Shown piece by piece: positions 1-12,130 of a stretch of 64,000 bases of DNA. Position 1 is the first letter of the stretch. Every line of letters begins with the position of its first letter. The position numbers and the translations under genes were made by a program. The notes under the pieces were generated by a model. It had not been told where the DNA came from, made no database searches, and was given only the letters and a program-made list of their open reading frames with translations. This DNA is from Erythrocercus mccallii (lineage: Eukaryota > Chordata > Aves > Passeriformes > Dicruridae): positions 13,242-77,241 of the forward strand of contig VZRG01000728.1 in NCBI GenBank assembly GCA_013397435.1, in the 5' to 3' direction.

Positions 1-255
1 GGCCCCCGCGCCGCGCTCGCATCCCACCCGCCGGCCCCCAGCGCGGCCGGAGCGGATGCGGGGAGGCCGGCGGATAAAGGCCACCGGGGAATAGAGGCCA
101 CCGGGGATGCGCGGCTCCCGCTGTTGACAGCCCCGAGGCCGGGGGGCTGCCGCGTCCGGCCCCTCCGAGCGCCCGATTTGCTGTGAGCGCGGTGAAATCG
201 CGGCGGGGCGTTCGGCTGGGTACGAGATAACGAGAGCGCGCTCGGCGCGCGTCTA
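1..255. promoter_or_regulatory. CpG island, truncated by the window edge
   Basis: This stretch is very rich in G and C and holds about forty CG dinucleotides by hand count. The following 60 kb is strongly CpG-poor, as expected of methylated vertebrate DNA. Islands like this normally mark promoters and first exons, so a transcription start may lie here or just left of the window. Two donor-like sites (GCG/GTGAAAT near 190 and GG/GTACGA near 220) could end a first exon transcribed rightwards, but neither can be confirmed. A 17-bp unit is duplicated in tandem at 75-91 and 92-108 with the shared core AGGCCACCGGGGA. No convincing reading frame is seen. The island ends sharply near 255, where AT-rich sequence begins. 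The gene it serves cannot be named. Confidence 0.75.
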
Positions 256-2457
256 TCTGTATTTGTATTCCGTATTACCCCCGTAGATTTGGGAATTAAT
301 GTTTTGACAGACGTTCTTCATCTGCTTATCACAAGAATGTGGGCAGGTGGTGATCCCATCTTTTTGTTCTATAATCATCGAGCCTCCTGCATTATATATA
401 TCCCGTGCTTCTCAATCAGCCTGGGAAACAGTACATTCCTTTTCTACTCAAATAAAACCCTTGAACCAGCTCAATTGTCCATCACAATAAATATGCCAGC
501 TTCAGTTTTTGTGGGTGAAATTACACGGTTAAGGGCCTAAAGGTCTCGATTCTTATGAGCACGTTGTACGTCCTCAGTGGATATTTACACCACGTCCATC
601 ATTTGTCCTCCCAGCACCTGCTGCCGGGGGCTGCGGCCGCTGTCCCGCAGAAGCTGGAGCCTCACGTGGCCTCAGCTCACCAGAATTCCCCGTGGTGTCA
701 CTGCAGAGATGGCCACAGCTGTGGCCACCCTGTGACACTCAGGCTCTGCACCATGTGGGTACAGCCAGGCACCTCCATGTAGATTTGAGCAAAATTCAGC
801 AGCTTTCAGCTGGAAGATGCATCTAATTCTGCCCTTTTCCCTTTGGCAAAAGTCCCTCCAAAGGGAAAACTCTGCCTGCCTGGAGGAAACCTCAACATGC
901 AAATCACAATTTCCATATTACTGGGACTTTTGGATTTCCTGCTTCGGCAGCGCTGTCAAAATATTGTGGGCAGCTCCTTTGCACGTGGGCTGCAGTGGAT
1001 GGAGGGATTTGCACTGACCAAGGCCTTGCTCCTGGCATTGCAGTGGGGATTTTTTTACACCATGACCCTGCTCTCTCTTTGCTTTGCCCAATTTGCTTTG
1101 TTAAACATTCCATACACAATGTATGGGGGCGCCGGGCAGGAACACAGCAATTGCTTCTAATAAATAACCTTGAGTTCATCATGTAAACAAAGGCAGTGAC
1201 ATAAGTTGAGGCCAAAGACACAAATAATTATTTCATTACCAGAGCAATTAGGTTACAGGTTGTAAAGGAGAAAGCTCTTAAGCTACACATCTTTGAGTTT
1301 AGCAGGGGGCAATCCTCAGGCATGTGGATTTTTCTTCAAACTATTTGGATTGCGATCGAACATTCATCAAGTGTGAAATAGCCTTTGTAATGAGATGCTC
1401 AGAAAGAAGATACACAGTGGGTTCAGTGGGAGGCCTGGAACGACGGGGGTTTAACTTCAAACTGCAGCTTTTAAAACTTCCATTCAGCTGCTGTCCAACC
1501 TTGAAGGAGCTTCAGCTCCTCCAGCGCCTCACTGGTTTGTGTAAAATTTAGTGTGTGCTCAGAGTGGGGTGTTCTGGCTTCCCAGAGTTGGGGATCAGCA
1601 GTTTTGGGACAAGTGGAAGAATTAACAGCCCAAGAGGAGGATTGTTCTCCCGTGTGCAGGCACAGACCAGATCACTCTTCTGGCCTCTTTCCTGCAGGTT
1701 GTTTCTAGATTTTACCCAGCTTCTGGGCAGGTGTTTCAGGCAGTAGGTTGTTACTGAAAAGGAAGGTTTCACACATCTCTGAGGCACCCAAGCTCATGGA
1801 CTAACTGGGGGTGGCTGTGCTGATAATCCCTGCTGGGAGAAGAATAGCCTTGAAAATGTAGCTGCTGAGGGATGCTTGCAAAGCAAATCCAAGCTGTTCC
1901 TCTATTCTATTTATTTTACTTTGTCAGTAGCTGTACTAAAAAGTTCCTGGTAACAATTAGGGACCAAGCTCTTCCAGCATCGTTTCTTGTGAAATCAAAT
2001 GAACTTTTAAAAATGCACTTTCTACGATTCCCTCCAGTATGAGAACTGGGTGTTTGGGGTGCAGGATTTACATGATGCCCCTTTTCCCTGCCAGCCAGGG
2101 CTCCCTCCCTTGCTGGAATAATGCTGCTCACCCAGCGTTGCAGCTTTACTCACTAAAACATAACAAAGTCTGCAGCCCCTGTGTCTGTACTGGTTCTATT
2201 TGATGAACTTGTAATTATTTTTAGGAAGGGATGACATGCTTCTCTTGTGAATAACTTGTTTTCCCTGAGCAGAGGATTCAGGGGCACGGTGATGTTGGGA
2301 TATTGTTTCCTGACCCACATGCTGGCTCCGAGCAGCTGAGCACCCATCACACGAGGCTCCACCAACCGGGAGCACAATCACACTTTGCCTCTACACTTCA
2401 CCGACACGTCAGCCTGGGAGCAGCACCTCCTGCTGCACTGCTACGGCTCGAGGAACT

Positions 2458-2477
2458 AAAAAAAAAAAAAAAAAAAA
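2458..2477 (+). repeat. Poly(A) run, A20
   Basis: An uninterrupted run of twenty A residues is followed at once by an A/T-rich tail containing AATAAAAT. It could be the tail of an old retroposed transcript, but the sequence upstream (2,380-2,457) is not a recognisable cDNA and no flanking target-site duplication was found. A simple homopolymer expansion is the safer reading. Confidence 0.9.
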
Positions 2478-3727
2478 TCAATAAAATTTACAGCCTGCTT
2501 TTCATAAAAAGGTTGATTTGCAGATGCAAATGCGGGCCTTGATCCTGCAAAGACGATGCTGCTGCTTTTATGTAGCGCGAGGAGTCACGGTGACTTCAGC
2601 TGGATGACTCTCAGTGCATAAATTTCAGTGCCAGCATCTCTCTCCGTGCAGATTTAGAGCGAGTATCTGTTGACTAGAATAGACCAGTTATGTTACTGCT
2701 CCAAGTGTTTGTGCAACTTAGTTACTCGGTGCTGTGCAGGAACAGGCAGACACAAATCCTGCCTCGATCCTTCTGAGCCGCGTTTGATCGTTAGAAATGA
2801 GATTTGGATGTGAGGGACACCGAGTATCCAGCACCAACGTCAATACCCCATTTATTTTTTACCAGTTTTTAAAATGTAACTGGTTTGGAGTAGATAGGCT
2901 GGCGAGGTTATAATGGATAATCATTACAATAATTGAGAAGGTGCTCTTGGTTTTTTTCCAAATGAGTGACAGGAAACACTTGTTTTCTGGAAATGTAAGG
3001 CAAGAGTTTGGTTCATCTGCCTGTAACACAACTCCAGTAAGCAGGAATATGAACACAGTAAGGCATTTTCCCTAAAGGCTTTTGTGAGTGTAAATTTGGA
3101 GAAATGGAGAAATGAATGATTTATTTTCCTACGTACTCCACTTTTAATATTAGCACCCTATTTTAACTTGAAAATGTATTAAAAGAAGCACATCCTTCAT
3201 TTCACTCCTGTGAGTGATGCAAACCAGGGATGGATTTGTTCCAAAACATATTTGGTAAACTGTTCTGGACCTGAGAAGTTAGGATTGTTTTTCTCATAGA
3301 TTTGATCTTACACCAGACTGACACGGGTGTATAAGCACCACCAAGAACAATTACTTCTAGTGGGGAGCCAAAATTCCAACATTTGGTATCAGTCTTGTGA
3401 AAGCAAGTTCATTAGGAGGATGGTTCACATCACTTTTTCTATTATTTACTGTAAGGATGTCATCCAGTGTGAGGAATTGCACTGGTAGAAAAAAATTGCT
3501 CTTAAAGGCAGCGTATGATCTTAGATCAGCAGCTTCCCCCTCCATTTTAGGATCAGTTTTTAGAATTTAATTACTGTAACACTATTTTTTTACACATTTA
3601 AAAGGTTTTCAAGGTTTCAGACTTGGAGTTTCATACCGTAACAATAACTTCATACAAGTCAAAAGGACTCGTTCATGCCACATGCTCTTGGTGGGAGCCC
3701 AGGGAAAGAAGGGTAGACGCATTTATC

Positions 3728-3740
3728 TTTTTTTTTTTTT
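3728..3740 (+). repeat. Poly(T) run, T13
   Basis: Thirteen consecutive T residues form a simple homopolymer tract with no associated element recognised. Confidence 0.85.
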
Positions 3741-4177
3741 CTTCCTGATTTAAAAGCACAGTGAATCTTGCTTGTCATCATGAAAAAGAAACCACCAAGG
3801 CAGGTTTCAGTGTAGAAGTTGCCAGGAATAACAGTTCTCAGTATTCCGTGGGAGTACCTCAAGTGGATTCCTTATGGGAGATGACCCTCATCTGTACTCT
3901 TGCTGCCTTGGTGCTTGAGGTGCTGGGTCCCCCAGCTCTGATCCCACACTGCTGTGGGAGGTCAGTGTGCTCTGTGAGGGTCCTGAGACCCCAAATCTTC
4001 CTCGGCCCTGCCCTTCCTGCCCTCTATCTCTGGGATCAGGACTTGCACATCCCTGGCGATGTCCTTCTGTGGGGTTACGCTCAACTTTGAGCTCCTGCTT
4101 GGGAAAGTGTGTATTATTTGCAGTCTGAGCAGAAACTCCCTCAGCCCTCTCTAATCTTGAAAGAAAACCAAGCCCAC

Positions 4178-4201
4178 TAAAAAAAAAATAAATAAAAAAA
4201 T
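4178..4201 (+). repeat. A-rich simple repeat
   Basis: An A10 run, then TAAATA, then an A7 run form a low-complexity tract. It lies between an AT-rich stretch and a locally GC-rich one (4,200-4,560). Confidence 0.85.
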
Positions 4202-7200
4202 AGCCGTTTGTGCTCAGCTGCTGCTGCAAGTGCCTCCAGGAGCAGTTGGCTCCTCTGGGCCCCGGCCACGCGCTCCCAGCCCTCCCTGCCTCCTCCTGCT
4301 GCCAGCACCAGCATTTGTGCAGCTGCAAGGTGAAGTGGATCAGGGAACGGATCCAGCTGAACACTAATCCTGGGAAAGGGGGGGGAGTGAAAAAAGCTTA
4401 TTTTCAGCTGGATCTGTTGCCCAGGCTGGTTGTGCCTTCAGCCTCGTGGGACACGTGCTCGCCCAGGAGAGGCTGCGGTGGGAGGAAGGAGCAGCGGGGG
4501 CAGGAGCAGTGCTGGGTTTATGGCAGTGCTGGTTACGCTGCCTGAGGAGCATTTGTCAGGCTACGACCTCGTGTTAATGTATTACTGTGCCTGTGCCCCG
4601 TGCAGCGGAGGTGACAGAGCTGTGAGGCTGCGTTCTGCAGGATCTGGGGGAGAGAAGGCTCCGGTGGAGTTCATGTTTCTCTTTTAAATACAGAGATGTG
4701 GCTGTGGTGGGGAGACAAGTGTGGGTTGGCAGGGAATGGGGTACCCACACATAATAACAGAATTTATTAATCCTTTCCTAGCTTCGACTACAGCAACAAG
4801 TGGGCTGTAAGACCAGCAAAACACCTGGGATCCCCTAATACAATATATAAAACAATTTAGTTCAACAGTACATTGATTGTAACCATAGCAGTTGTGTTGT
4901 AATCTGGGCTCGGCATCGTACTTTCCTCACATCAAATTAAATATAGATTTTGACTGATTTCCACCAAGTCGCACAAATTTAGGGGCAGGGCGATGTTTTA
5001 TATAATACGTTGGTGTTATCCCTTCTTGGAAAATTTATTCCCGTTGAGAAAGAAAAAGAGTTCCATGCTGAGAACTCTTGAATTGAATCAATGATTAGAA
5101 TGAGGCAATACATATTACTTCTGCCCTACTACAGCCACTGAATTCAAATCGGTGGGAAATTCTCAAATCCATTTCCCTTTGCAAACATGAGCAAAAGAAT
5201 GCCAACATACAATAAAATTCTCTTTTCATAATCCTGTTGTGGGGGTTTTTTACCCTTGCATGTGTGTAAAATCATTATGCAGAACTGTTGGGGTATTTTT
5301 ATTCCCATTTTCTTCGGTTTATATTCTTAAGTGAGGAATTACAAGTCTGGAGAAAAGCTTCACAGAGTGCATGCACATTTGTACACCCCTTCCATAAAAC
5401 ATCTTAATGTCATCACTGCATGAGCAGAATTGTTCTGCTGATAGAACACAGGGCTGATGTTTAATCTTTCCAGGAAAGTTTAATGAAAGATGCTTGAATC
5501 AATCTGTCTGGTTTAAAGTTTGAAGGGCATTTGGATGCCCTAATTTGATGTATGTGCCAGGTGTTTTTAAACAAATAGTTATCAGATAAGGACACTTCCT
5601 GCTCCCTCTCCCTTATCACGGACTTCCTCAACCTTTACCTTCCATAACCTCCAGCTTGTTTCAATGGCCTCTGCTTCCAGCATCCTGTAATATCTTAATG
5701 GGGAGCTCTACAGCACCCAGCCTCTAGTTCCACAGTTGTTATTGTTTTGTAAGCTATTGAGAGATTTAACATTTTAAAGTCAACAGAAAAGAGTTTGATT
5801 ACAAAATGAAAGGGTAGACTGGGCATTCCAGACACTGGGAATGCCCCTGCATGGGCATTGCTGGTGTTTGGAATGAAACGTGGGCTTGTGTTCCTCAGGC
5901 CTGACTCATGGGCCCTTATTCTACCTGTCACTCACTGTTTGAATTACAGTCATGCCTGGGGCATCATCAGAGATCTGTCTGCAAAAGAGCTGGCCAAAGG
6001 GGGTATGACAGATGTCTGTAAAACCCTCAAGGGTGTGGGAGAGGGAACAGGGGATGAGGATGGGTGAAGCCTTATAACACAAGAATATATCAAATCACCA
6101 TTAGGTACCACATTTTATATCTGAGCGTCTTTTCTTGTGGTACAAAATTAAATACTGCACCCAAATGCTGCAGAGCCACATCGGATCATGGGCCTGAAAT
6201 AATCTTGTGGGATACAGGTCCATCAGGGGCTTCTGCACAGGGCACCATCTCTGGGTTCATGCTGCTGACTGTTGGAAGCTGGAAGGGATATTTCTGTTTC
6301 TCAGAGTTTGCCCTGGGGCATCCAGTGCAACCCTGTCAGAGACAAGGGCTGGGGCGAGGCTGAGCAAAGCCAACAGCTCCGACCTTGTCCTCCTTGTGCT
6401 GGCTGTCCTTGGGAAGATCATCCCAGTCCCAAAGCACCTGCAGGCTGGTGAGTCAGAGAGGTACCTGGGGAGCAGAGATCAAGTGGTTGGTGCAGAGTCC
6501 CTGGGCAGGGCAGGAGAAGCTGCTTCCTGACCAGCATCCTCCTCAGCAGAGCCTGCAGTCTCCTATGCTAATTAGGAACTTACTGGCATAAAACTGAAGC
6601 GGTGCAGCCCTGCACAAGGCCCTCCAAGGATTTCAGTGCCTGGAAGGCATAAGTTGCATTTCATTGATAGTACAATTGTGTCTTAAATCTCTCTGGTCAC
6701 CAGAGATGTAGCAAGCGTGATGTCAGCTTGGGAGCGAGCGAGGGAAATGCAGATAAGGCAGCACCCGTGGCCTGCCCGGTGTGAAGCAGTGTTGGGACAC
6801 AAGTACAAAGGGGACTGAGCTGGGTGAGCCTTGTACCCTTCACTGCCATCCAAACAAGCCAGGGCCACCCAGCACTGGCTCCTGGCACCATCACCAGGTG
6901 GAACTGGCACCGGATCTGGGTAGGAATTTAAAGAAGGAACATCATCCGAGAGGTCAGTTGGGTATTTGGGAGTGATTCCACCCATGCACAGGCAGCAAAG
7001 CTACCTGCGCTTGCCCTTTCACTTCTGCATTTTGACTGAAGGGCTTCTTATGGGGAAACAAAGTCCTGTAGACAAATCTCAGCCAGCTCTGCCAAAAGCT
7101 GCTCATCGCCAGGTTAATTCAGAACCACAGAATCACAGAGCAGTCCGAGCTGTTGTGTGTGTTGAAGCAAAGGACAGTCCCCCTGAAAACAGTGGCTGTC

Positions 7201-7903
7201 ACAGCAGTGACTGCTACAGAGAGGATTTTTGGGTTTTTAAACTGAAGCAGTTATACACTGGAAGTTCTATTTTGATATAATTACACTGGTGTAAACATGT
7301 CCTGTACCATCTTGCTTATTTTCCTTTCCAAACTGGAAGAAGTTGCACTGGTGTCTGTATTTCTTTTAGTGACTGAATTGTGTCCCCAGGAGGATTTTGG
7401 CTGCTTTAACAGCAGCATTATCAAAGCAATAGACCTTTGTGGTGAAGACCATCCCTTAGTTTCTAAGCAAGCATTTTCAATTTTTACTTGGCAGTAAACA
7501 AGCTGTAGGAATTGGATTCTTTAAAGAGAAAGATAAAAGGCACAGAAGATCTGGTCTCTTACATTCCTATTTCCTGAATAAACCTCAGAACACAACAGCC
7601 AGAGAAATCAGACAATGATTAAAGTTTGAAAAGACCTCTAAGATGCCTTCAATCTTTGCCATTAAATCCCCAGGAAACCTCAATTCGTAGGATCTGTGGT
7701 CAGAAAAAAATCCCCAAAACACAGAAACAGGATGAATGTTGCTGTTTGTTCCAGCATCTTTTTGAAATGCCCATGTTACAACAGACTTTCTGCTGCCTTT
7801 TAGTACATAACATCCTCTCCCATGGTTTGGGGGAGATTTCAGGATGAGAAGTTTCTGATCCTGTTCTGTGTCATGTTTTGAGAAGCATTATATATTCCAT
7901 GGT

Positions 7904-7978
7904 GAATAGAATAGAATAGAATAGAATAGAATAGAATAGAATAGAATAGAATAGAATAGAATAGAATAGAATAGAATA
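7904..7978 (+). repeat. Pentanucleotide microsatellite (GAATA)15
   Basis: Fifteen perfect tandem copies of GAATA (TATTC on the other strand) span 75 bp, followed by TATATT. Perfect arrays of this unit are common in songbird genomes. In one minus-strand frame the array reads as a repeated SILFY peptide, giving a spurious open frame that should not be taken as a gene. Its lack of interruptions implies recent expansion and probably a length polymorphism. Confidence 0.97.
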
Positions 7979-9589
7979 TATATTGCAGGTACCAACTATG
8001 TGTATAGACTGTTCTGGTTTGGAATCTTTACTTGCCTGGAACTCATCTTTCTTTTCCTTCTGCTTCCCTGTATGACCTCTGCTCAGTCCCTTTGTATCTC
8101 CAAGGTTTTGGTGAGTGCATTCAGTGCCACAATGAAGAGCCCTGGGAGGTGCAGCAGGACTTGGGTGGATATCTGAGCTACAGGCAGATCTCCCAAACCA
8201 GAATTCCGTGCAATCCTCTCTCCAAAGCACGCATTTTGCTGTGACCATATCCACAAACAGGCAGCAATAGGGACAGCTGCTCTCCTTGGGAAAGCAAGCA
8301 GAAGTCTTCACTAGCCAGGCTCAAAAAATCTGAAACACTTTGACAAGTGAAGCGGAATTTTCAATTGCCATTAATGCTGTTTTCCAAGGAAATTTTAGTT
8401 CATGTAAAGAACCATCTCATTTAAAAGTCAGATACCTAGAGCTATAGGGGCTGAGTCTTGTTGAGAAGCTGGGGAGCAGCAGCAATGCCCCTGAGCTGCT
8501 GTGGCTCTCAGCAGTGTGAGCAAACAGGAGTTTAATAAAACACAAATGCAATGTGATTTCCAGATAAACTTTTCTCTGTGCCTCTGAGAAGTCTGTTGGG
8601 TATGGTGGATCCTGAGCTAAGCAGTTTCTCATTACTGGAATTAACTCATCCTGCCTTTATTTCTGTGCACTAGCAAGTATGGGAATAACTCCTGTGAATA
8701 ACAGCCTAAACGAAAATCCTGGGAAATTGTTTTGGGTAGGGCCTAGGTTTTGTTTAAACAAATAAACAGAAAGTACAAAAAGGAAAGAACTACTCAGAGC
8801 CAACCCCAAAGGGATTGTGTCGTGCAAACCAACATTGGCATTCATCCTCTGCAGGTTTTTATCTAATTTAGATAAATATCTAAATCAAATTTCATTTGCA
8901 AAACAAAAAGAGGCACTTAATCTAGAAAATATCAAACTGGGAAACTGGGAAACTTTTTCACTTGGGGTTTTTATTCTACAGGAGACTATTTCCTGAAATT
9001 GTGATGAATTTGCAAATAGTTTCAGCTGTCCCAAAATTACACTTTTCAGCAAACAGCTACTTGTCTGATGAAAATCACTCAGCTGTTACCAGGTCTTGGC
9101 TAGCTCTGGCTGTTACATTTTCAATGGGATTTTGCTACAACAGTTAAGCAGGAGCAGCCTGGGAGTTTAAATATGGATAATTCCCCCTCATCCTGTTGCA
9201 ACTTCTGCAGCTTCAGCTTTTCCCTGGCTTCTGCATGCTGGGGGCTGGGGATGTGCATAGGGATGGTGGCAACTGCTGCTGGAGCATCCTTCAGGAGGAA
9301 ACAAGGACAAGGTGCAGCATTTGGGATAAAGTCTAAAGGAGTTACAAAGTGTAATTGCAGAGGGAGGGCTGGATGGAGAGCCCAGGTGGAGCTGGAGGAT
9401 CTCTATGGAAAGAGCAGCATCCTGGCAGCTCCTGGCTACCAGCTATCAAATATAAATGTTATCTAGTGAAGGAGGCTGGGGGGGAAAAAAAGGCTTTAAA
9501 ATCCAGTTTTACACACATTGTGTTTTGAGTAAATATTATTTTAGCTATCTGAAGTATTCAAACTAATCACGGCAGTTTCCTTTAATGCC

Positions 9590-9735
9590 TGCCATTCCAG
9601 GCACAAGGTTTATTTACTGTAATGTAATACATCTTGAGGGAATGTCGTATGCAGATATTAGCAATTAACTCATTAATCTAAAAATCACAATTCTTGCAAT
9701 TAATAGAGCACTGCACAGTCACTCTAATTACAAAT
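9590..9735. promoter_or_regulatory. Possible conserved AT-rich regulatory block
   Basis: This block is dense in homeodomain-type AATTAA/ATTAAT cores, including near-repeated CAATTAA and GCAATTAAT words at about 9,660-9,705. It has no repeat signature. The texture resembles vertebrate conserved non-coding elements, but conservation cannot be tested from one sequence. Confidence 0.2.
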
Positions 9736-10431
9736 TCTGCACAAAAGGCCAGTCTCACAGGGAACGTGTAACCTCCTAATTAGCCAAGATTTCAAAGGCA
9801 GACAGAAAATTGAGATGTTGAGGGTCAGGGAGGGAAAAATGTGACTACAGTGCACTGTGAGCATATGTGACAGCAGGTCTGACAAGCAGTGCATGGAGCA
9901 GCGCTGTGTGGCACTCACCTGCCCAGGACAGGTGTGTGCTGCCTGCCCATGGCCCTGCTGTGGATTTTGGGAGAGGCACCACAGGGTCCCATGGCTCCTC
10001 CTGCTCAAACTTTTGCAGGGCACTCAGACAGAGAAGCCTGAGAAAGGCACTGCTTTATCTGCTGAGACAGCCAGGGCCACACTGGGGGCTCAGGGGTGGG
10101 GAGCAGCCCCTCGATGTTGGAATGTGGCTCAGCATTTCCTCCCCATGTCCCACAGGACGGAGTCTCCTGGCTCCAGGCCAGCAAAGCACTTCTGTGTGCT
10201 TTAACAGTAAGGACAGGAGTAATCCTGCTGATTTCCTTGGGGCTGCTCACACACTTAAGGACCGGTGGATTTGGAAAAAGTGCTCAGCATGAAGCAGGAG
10301 CAAGTCTGCCATGGCTGGGCATGACCTTGCACTCTTTCAGCATCTCTGTTTTTCCGGCTATAAATGGCAGCAACGAGACACAGTTCCCTTGGTGCTCCTG
10401 TGCCAGCTGGCGTGGTGGCAGAGCTCTGCAG

Positions 10432-10531
10432 CCAACACCCGCTCCTGGAGCCACCCACCTGCCCCTGGAGTCACCCACCTGCCTTGAGAGTCAACCACCC
10501 GCCCCTGGGATCACCCACCTGCCCCAGGACG
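10432..10531 (+). repeat. 20-bp minisatellite, five copies
   Basis: Five tandem 20-bp units start at 10,432, 10,452, 10,472, 10,492 and 10,512. They follow the consensus CACCCACCTGCCCCTGGAGT, with a few substitutions per unit. The period is exact, with no indels. One frame reads the array as a Pro/His/Leu-rich repeat, but the 20-bp period is not a multiple of three, so it is not a peptide repeat under coding constraint. Confidence 0.9.
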
Positions 10532-11999
10532 GGCTCTGCCCTCCCCTGAGCCAGGAGAGCTGCTGTGCTCACTGCACATGCCAGCAGGAGCTGGGCCCCA
10601 GGCACTGCAGCCCTGCCTGCCAGGGCTCCAGAGAACATCCCCAGGGATGCTGTGGGAAGTGTTTCCTCGCCCAGGCCTCCACCCAGATGCTATTGTAATC
10701 TTTATCTTCAAGCAAGAGACAGGGAGTCTGCCAGGACACGGCTGGTGTTGGTAGAAACTGTTGTCATAAGCTGCCTTAGGGTGGAAAAAGGCTGTGTAAG
10801 ACAAAGCCTGATTGACTCAGAGTGGGAAGACAACTGCAGCACTGACTTCTCTTCCCTTGGATTGTGTCCCTGGGCTCCAGCCTCCTGAGGAGTTTAGAAG
10901 CTTATGGGTTTAGTCCCAAAGTGATCATAGATTTTTTACTGATCGTGTTGAGGTAAATACCTGTGTGGGCAGCAATCTTTTCAAGCAGCATCAGTTTTTC
11001 TAGGGAGCACATCCCATTATCTTACCTTGCTTACAGGACCCTTTCAACTCAAAACAAACCATCACTGACTACAATAACATTCTTGAAGGACACTGAAAGA
11101 CACAGAGTAAAAAAAAGGCCGAGATCTTTTGAGGACTAAGAATACTTAAAACATGTTTGGGAGAGAACTGAAGCAGGTGAAACCTCATCTTAAGGAAAAA
11201 CACTGTCTACCTACCACTGATAAGCCAGAGCTGCAGAGAGGGGTGGGATCTTGGAGGCAGAAGTTGGCCCAACATCCCAGAGAGAGAGGAGGGCTTGGAA
11301 GTGATGCCACAAATTATTTTGTCATTTACTGAGCCATGCCAGTAGCTGCTGGTGCTGCAGTGAGACAGGAACTGAGCACCACGGTCATCCCTGGAGTGCA
11401 CTTGAAAAGTGGTCAGAAAAGGGTTTAGAGTGGGAAGAAGCATTCATTTCTCTGGAAAGGTGGATGAAATGCTTAAGAAAAAAAGTTTTGCTAAAATTAC
11501 AGTCTGTGGATTATTGTTTGCTGGGAACAGAGTGATCCTGATCTATGTTTTAATAACAAAGGTTGCTGGATGTGGGAATAAACAGGAGTTATTAATATAT
11601 CCTTGCAGGATGCCCTGGCTGGGAGTGGGGTGAAGCTGCAAAGATCTCCAGGGCACTTGTCTTTGCCCTTTCCCTCCTTGTCTTAACCCAATTGTGCCCA
11701 ACCTGGCTCCGCAGCAGCCAGGGCACTGTGACCTGACCTATGGCCAGAGCTGTTGGGAAACTTTGATTAATTCATGGTTGTAAAGCATTGCTGGGGCTTG
11801 GCAGGAAAGGCACAACGGGTACATGAAGTACAGAGAAGGAGCACAGTGATGTGATGTTTATGTACAGAAGGACATAAAAGTCAAATTTTCTTTCTTAAAA
11901 TGCCCCTTTTTTACATTTAAATGTCACATATATAATTGCAATAGTAGAGAGGTTTGTTGCAACCTAAGGACTGTTATTCAAGGGGCAGAAAATCAGTGT

Positions 12000-12130
12000 A
12001 AATCTTAAACCCTCTCCGTGGCTGTCACATAATTAATTTCATGTTTTACCAAGATTATCTCCCCAAATGAATGATGAGAATAATATGTTTTCAATACTGT
12101 TCATTCAGTAATTAATCATTGCAGGGAAGA
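12000..12130. promoter_or_regulatory. Possible AT-rich regulatory block with TAATTA cores
   Basis: Homeodomain core TAATTA occurs at 12,030-12,035 and 12,109-12,114 in an AT-rich, repeat-free, non-coding stretch that extends to about 12,680. Function is only inferred from texture, and chance occurrence in AT-rich DNA is a strong alternative. Confidence 0.18.

Larger units (their letters stand above)
256..7903. other. Unique non-coding DNA, no gene recognised
   Basis: This is about 7.6 kb of AT-leaning, CpG-poor sequence. I see no CR1, LTR or SINE copy that can be defended. It holds homopolymer runs (listed separately), a slightly GC-richer patch at 4,200-4,560 and a GATA-type motif pair near 5,578-5,590. 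Short open frames occur on both strands but lack domain signatures and overlap each other. It could be an intron of the gene starting at the CpG island, or intergenic DNA. Confidence 0.5.

Noticed and set aside
940..970. GCTTCGGCAGC resembling the 5' part of U6 snRNA
   Set aside because: The match ends after about ten bases; the rest of U6 is absent.
2380..2500. Processed pseudogene ending in the A20 run
   Set aside because: No recognisable cDNA upstream and no flanking target duplication.
7118..7152. Possible CR1 terminus (ACCACAGAATCACAGAGCAG)
   Set aside because: Only about 30 bases resemble a CR1 end and no further CR1 landmark follows.
8008..8030. CTGTTCTGGTTTGG resembling the start of a passerine LTR
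   Set aside because: No matching right end, poly(A) signal or target duplication was found nearby.
7871..8311. 146-codon minus-strand frame with a SILFY peptide repeat
   Set aside because: The repeat is the (GAATA)15 microsatellite read in one frame; the rest shows no domain.
10096..10698. 200-codon plus-strand frame rich in Pro, His and Leu
   Set aside because: It runs through a 20-bp minisatellite in GC-rich DNA where stops are rare; the period is not a multiple of three.
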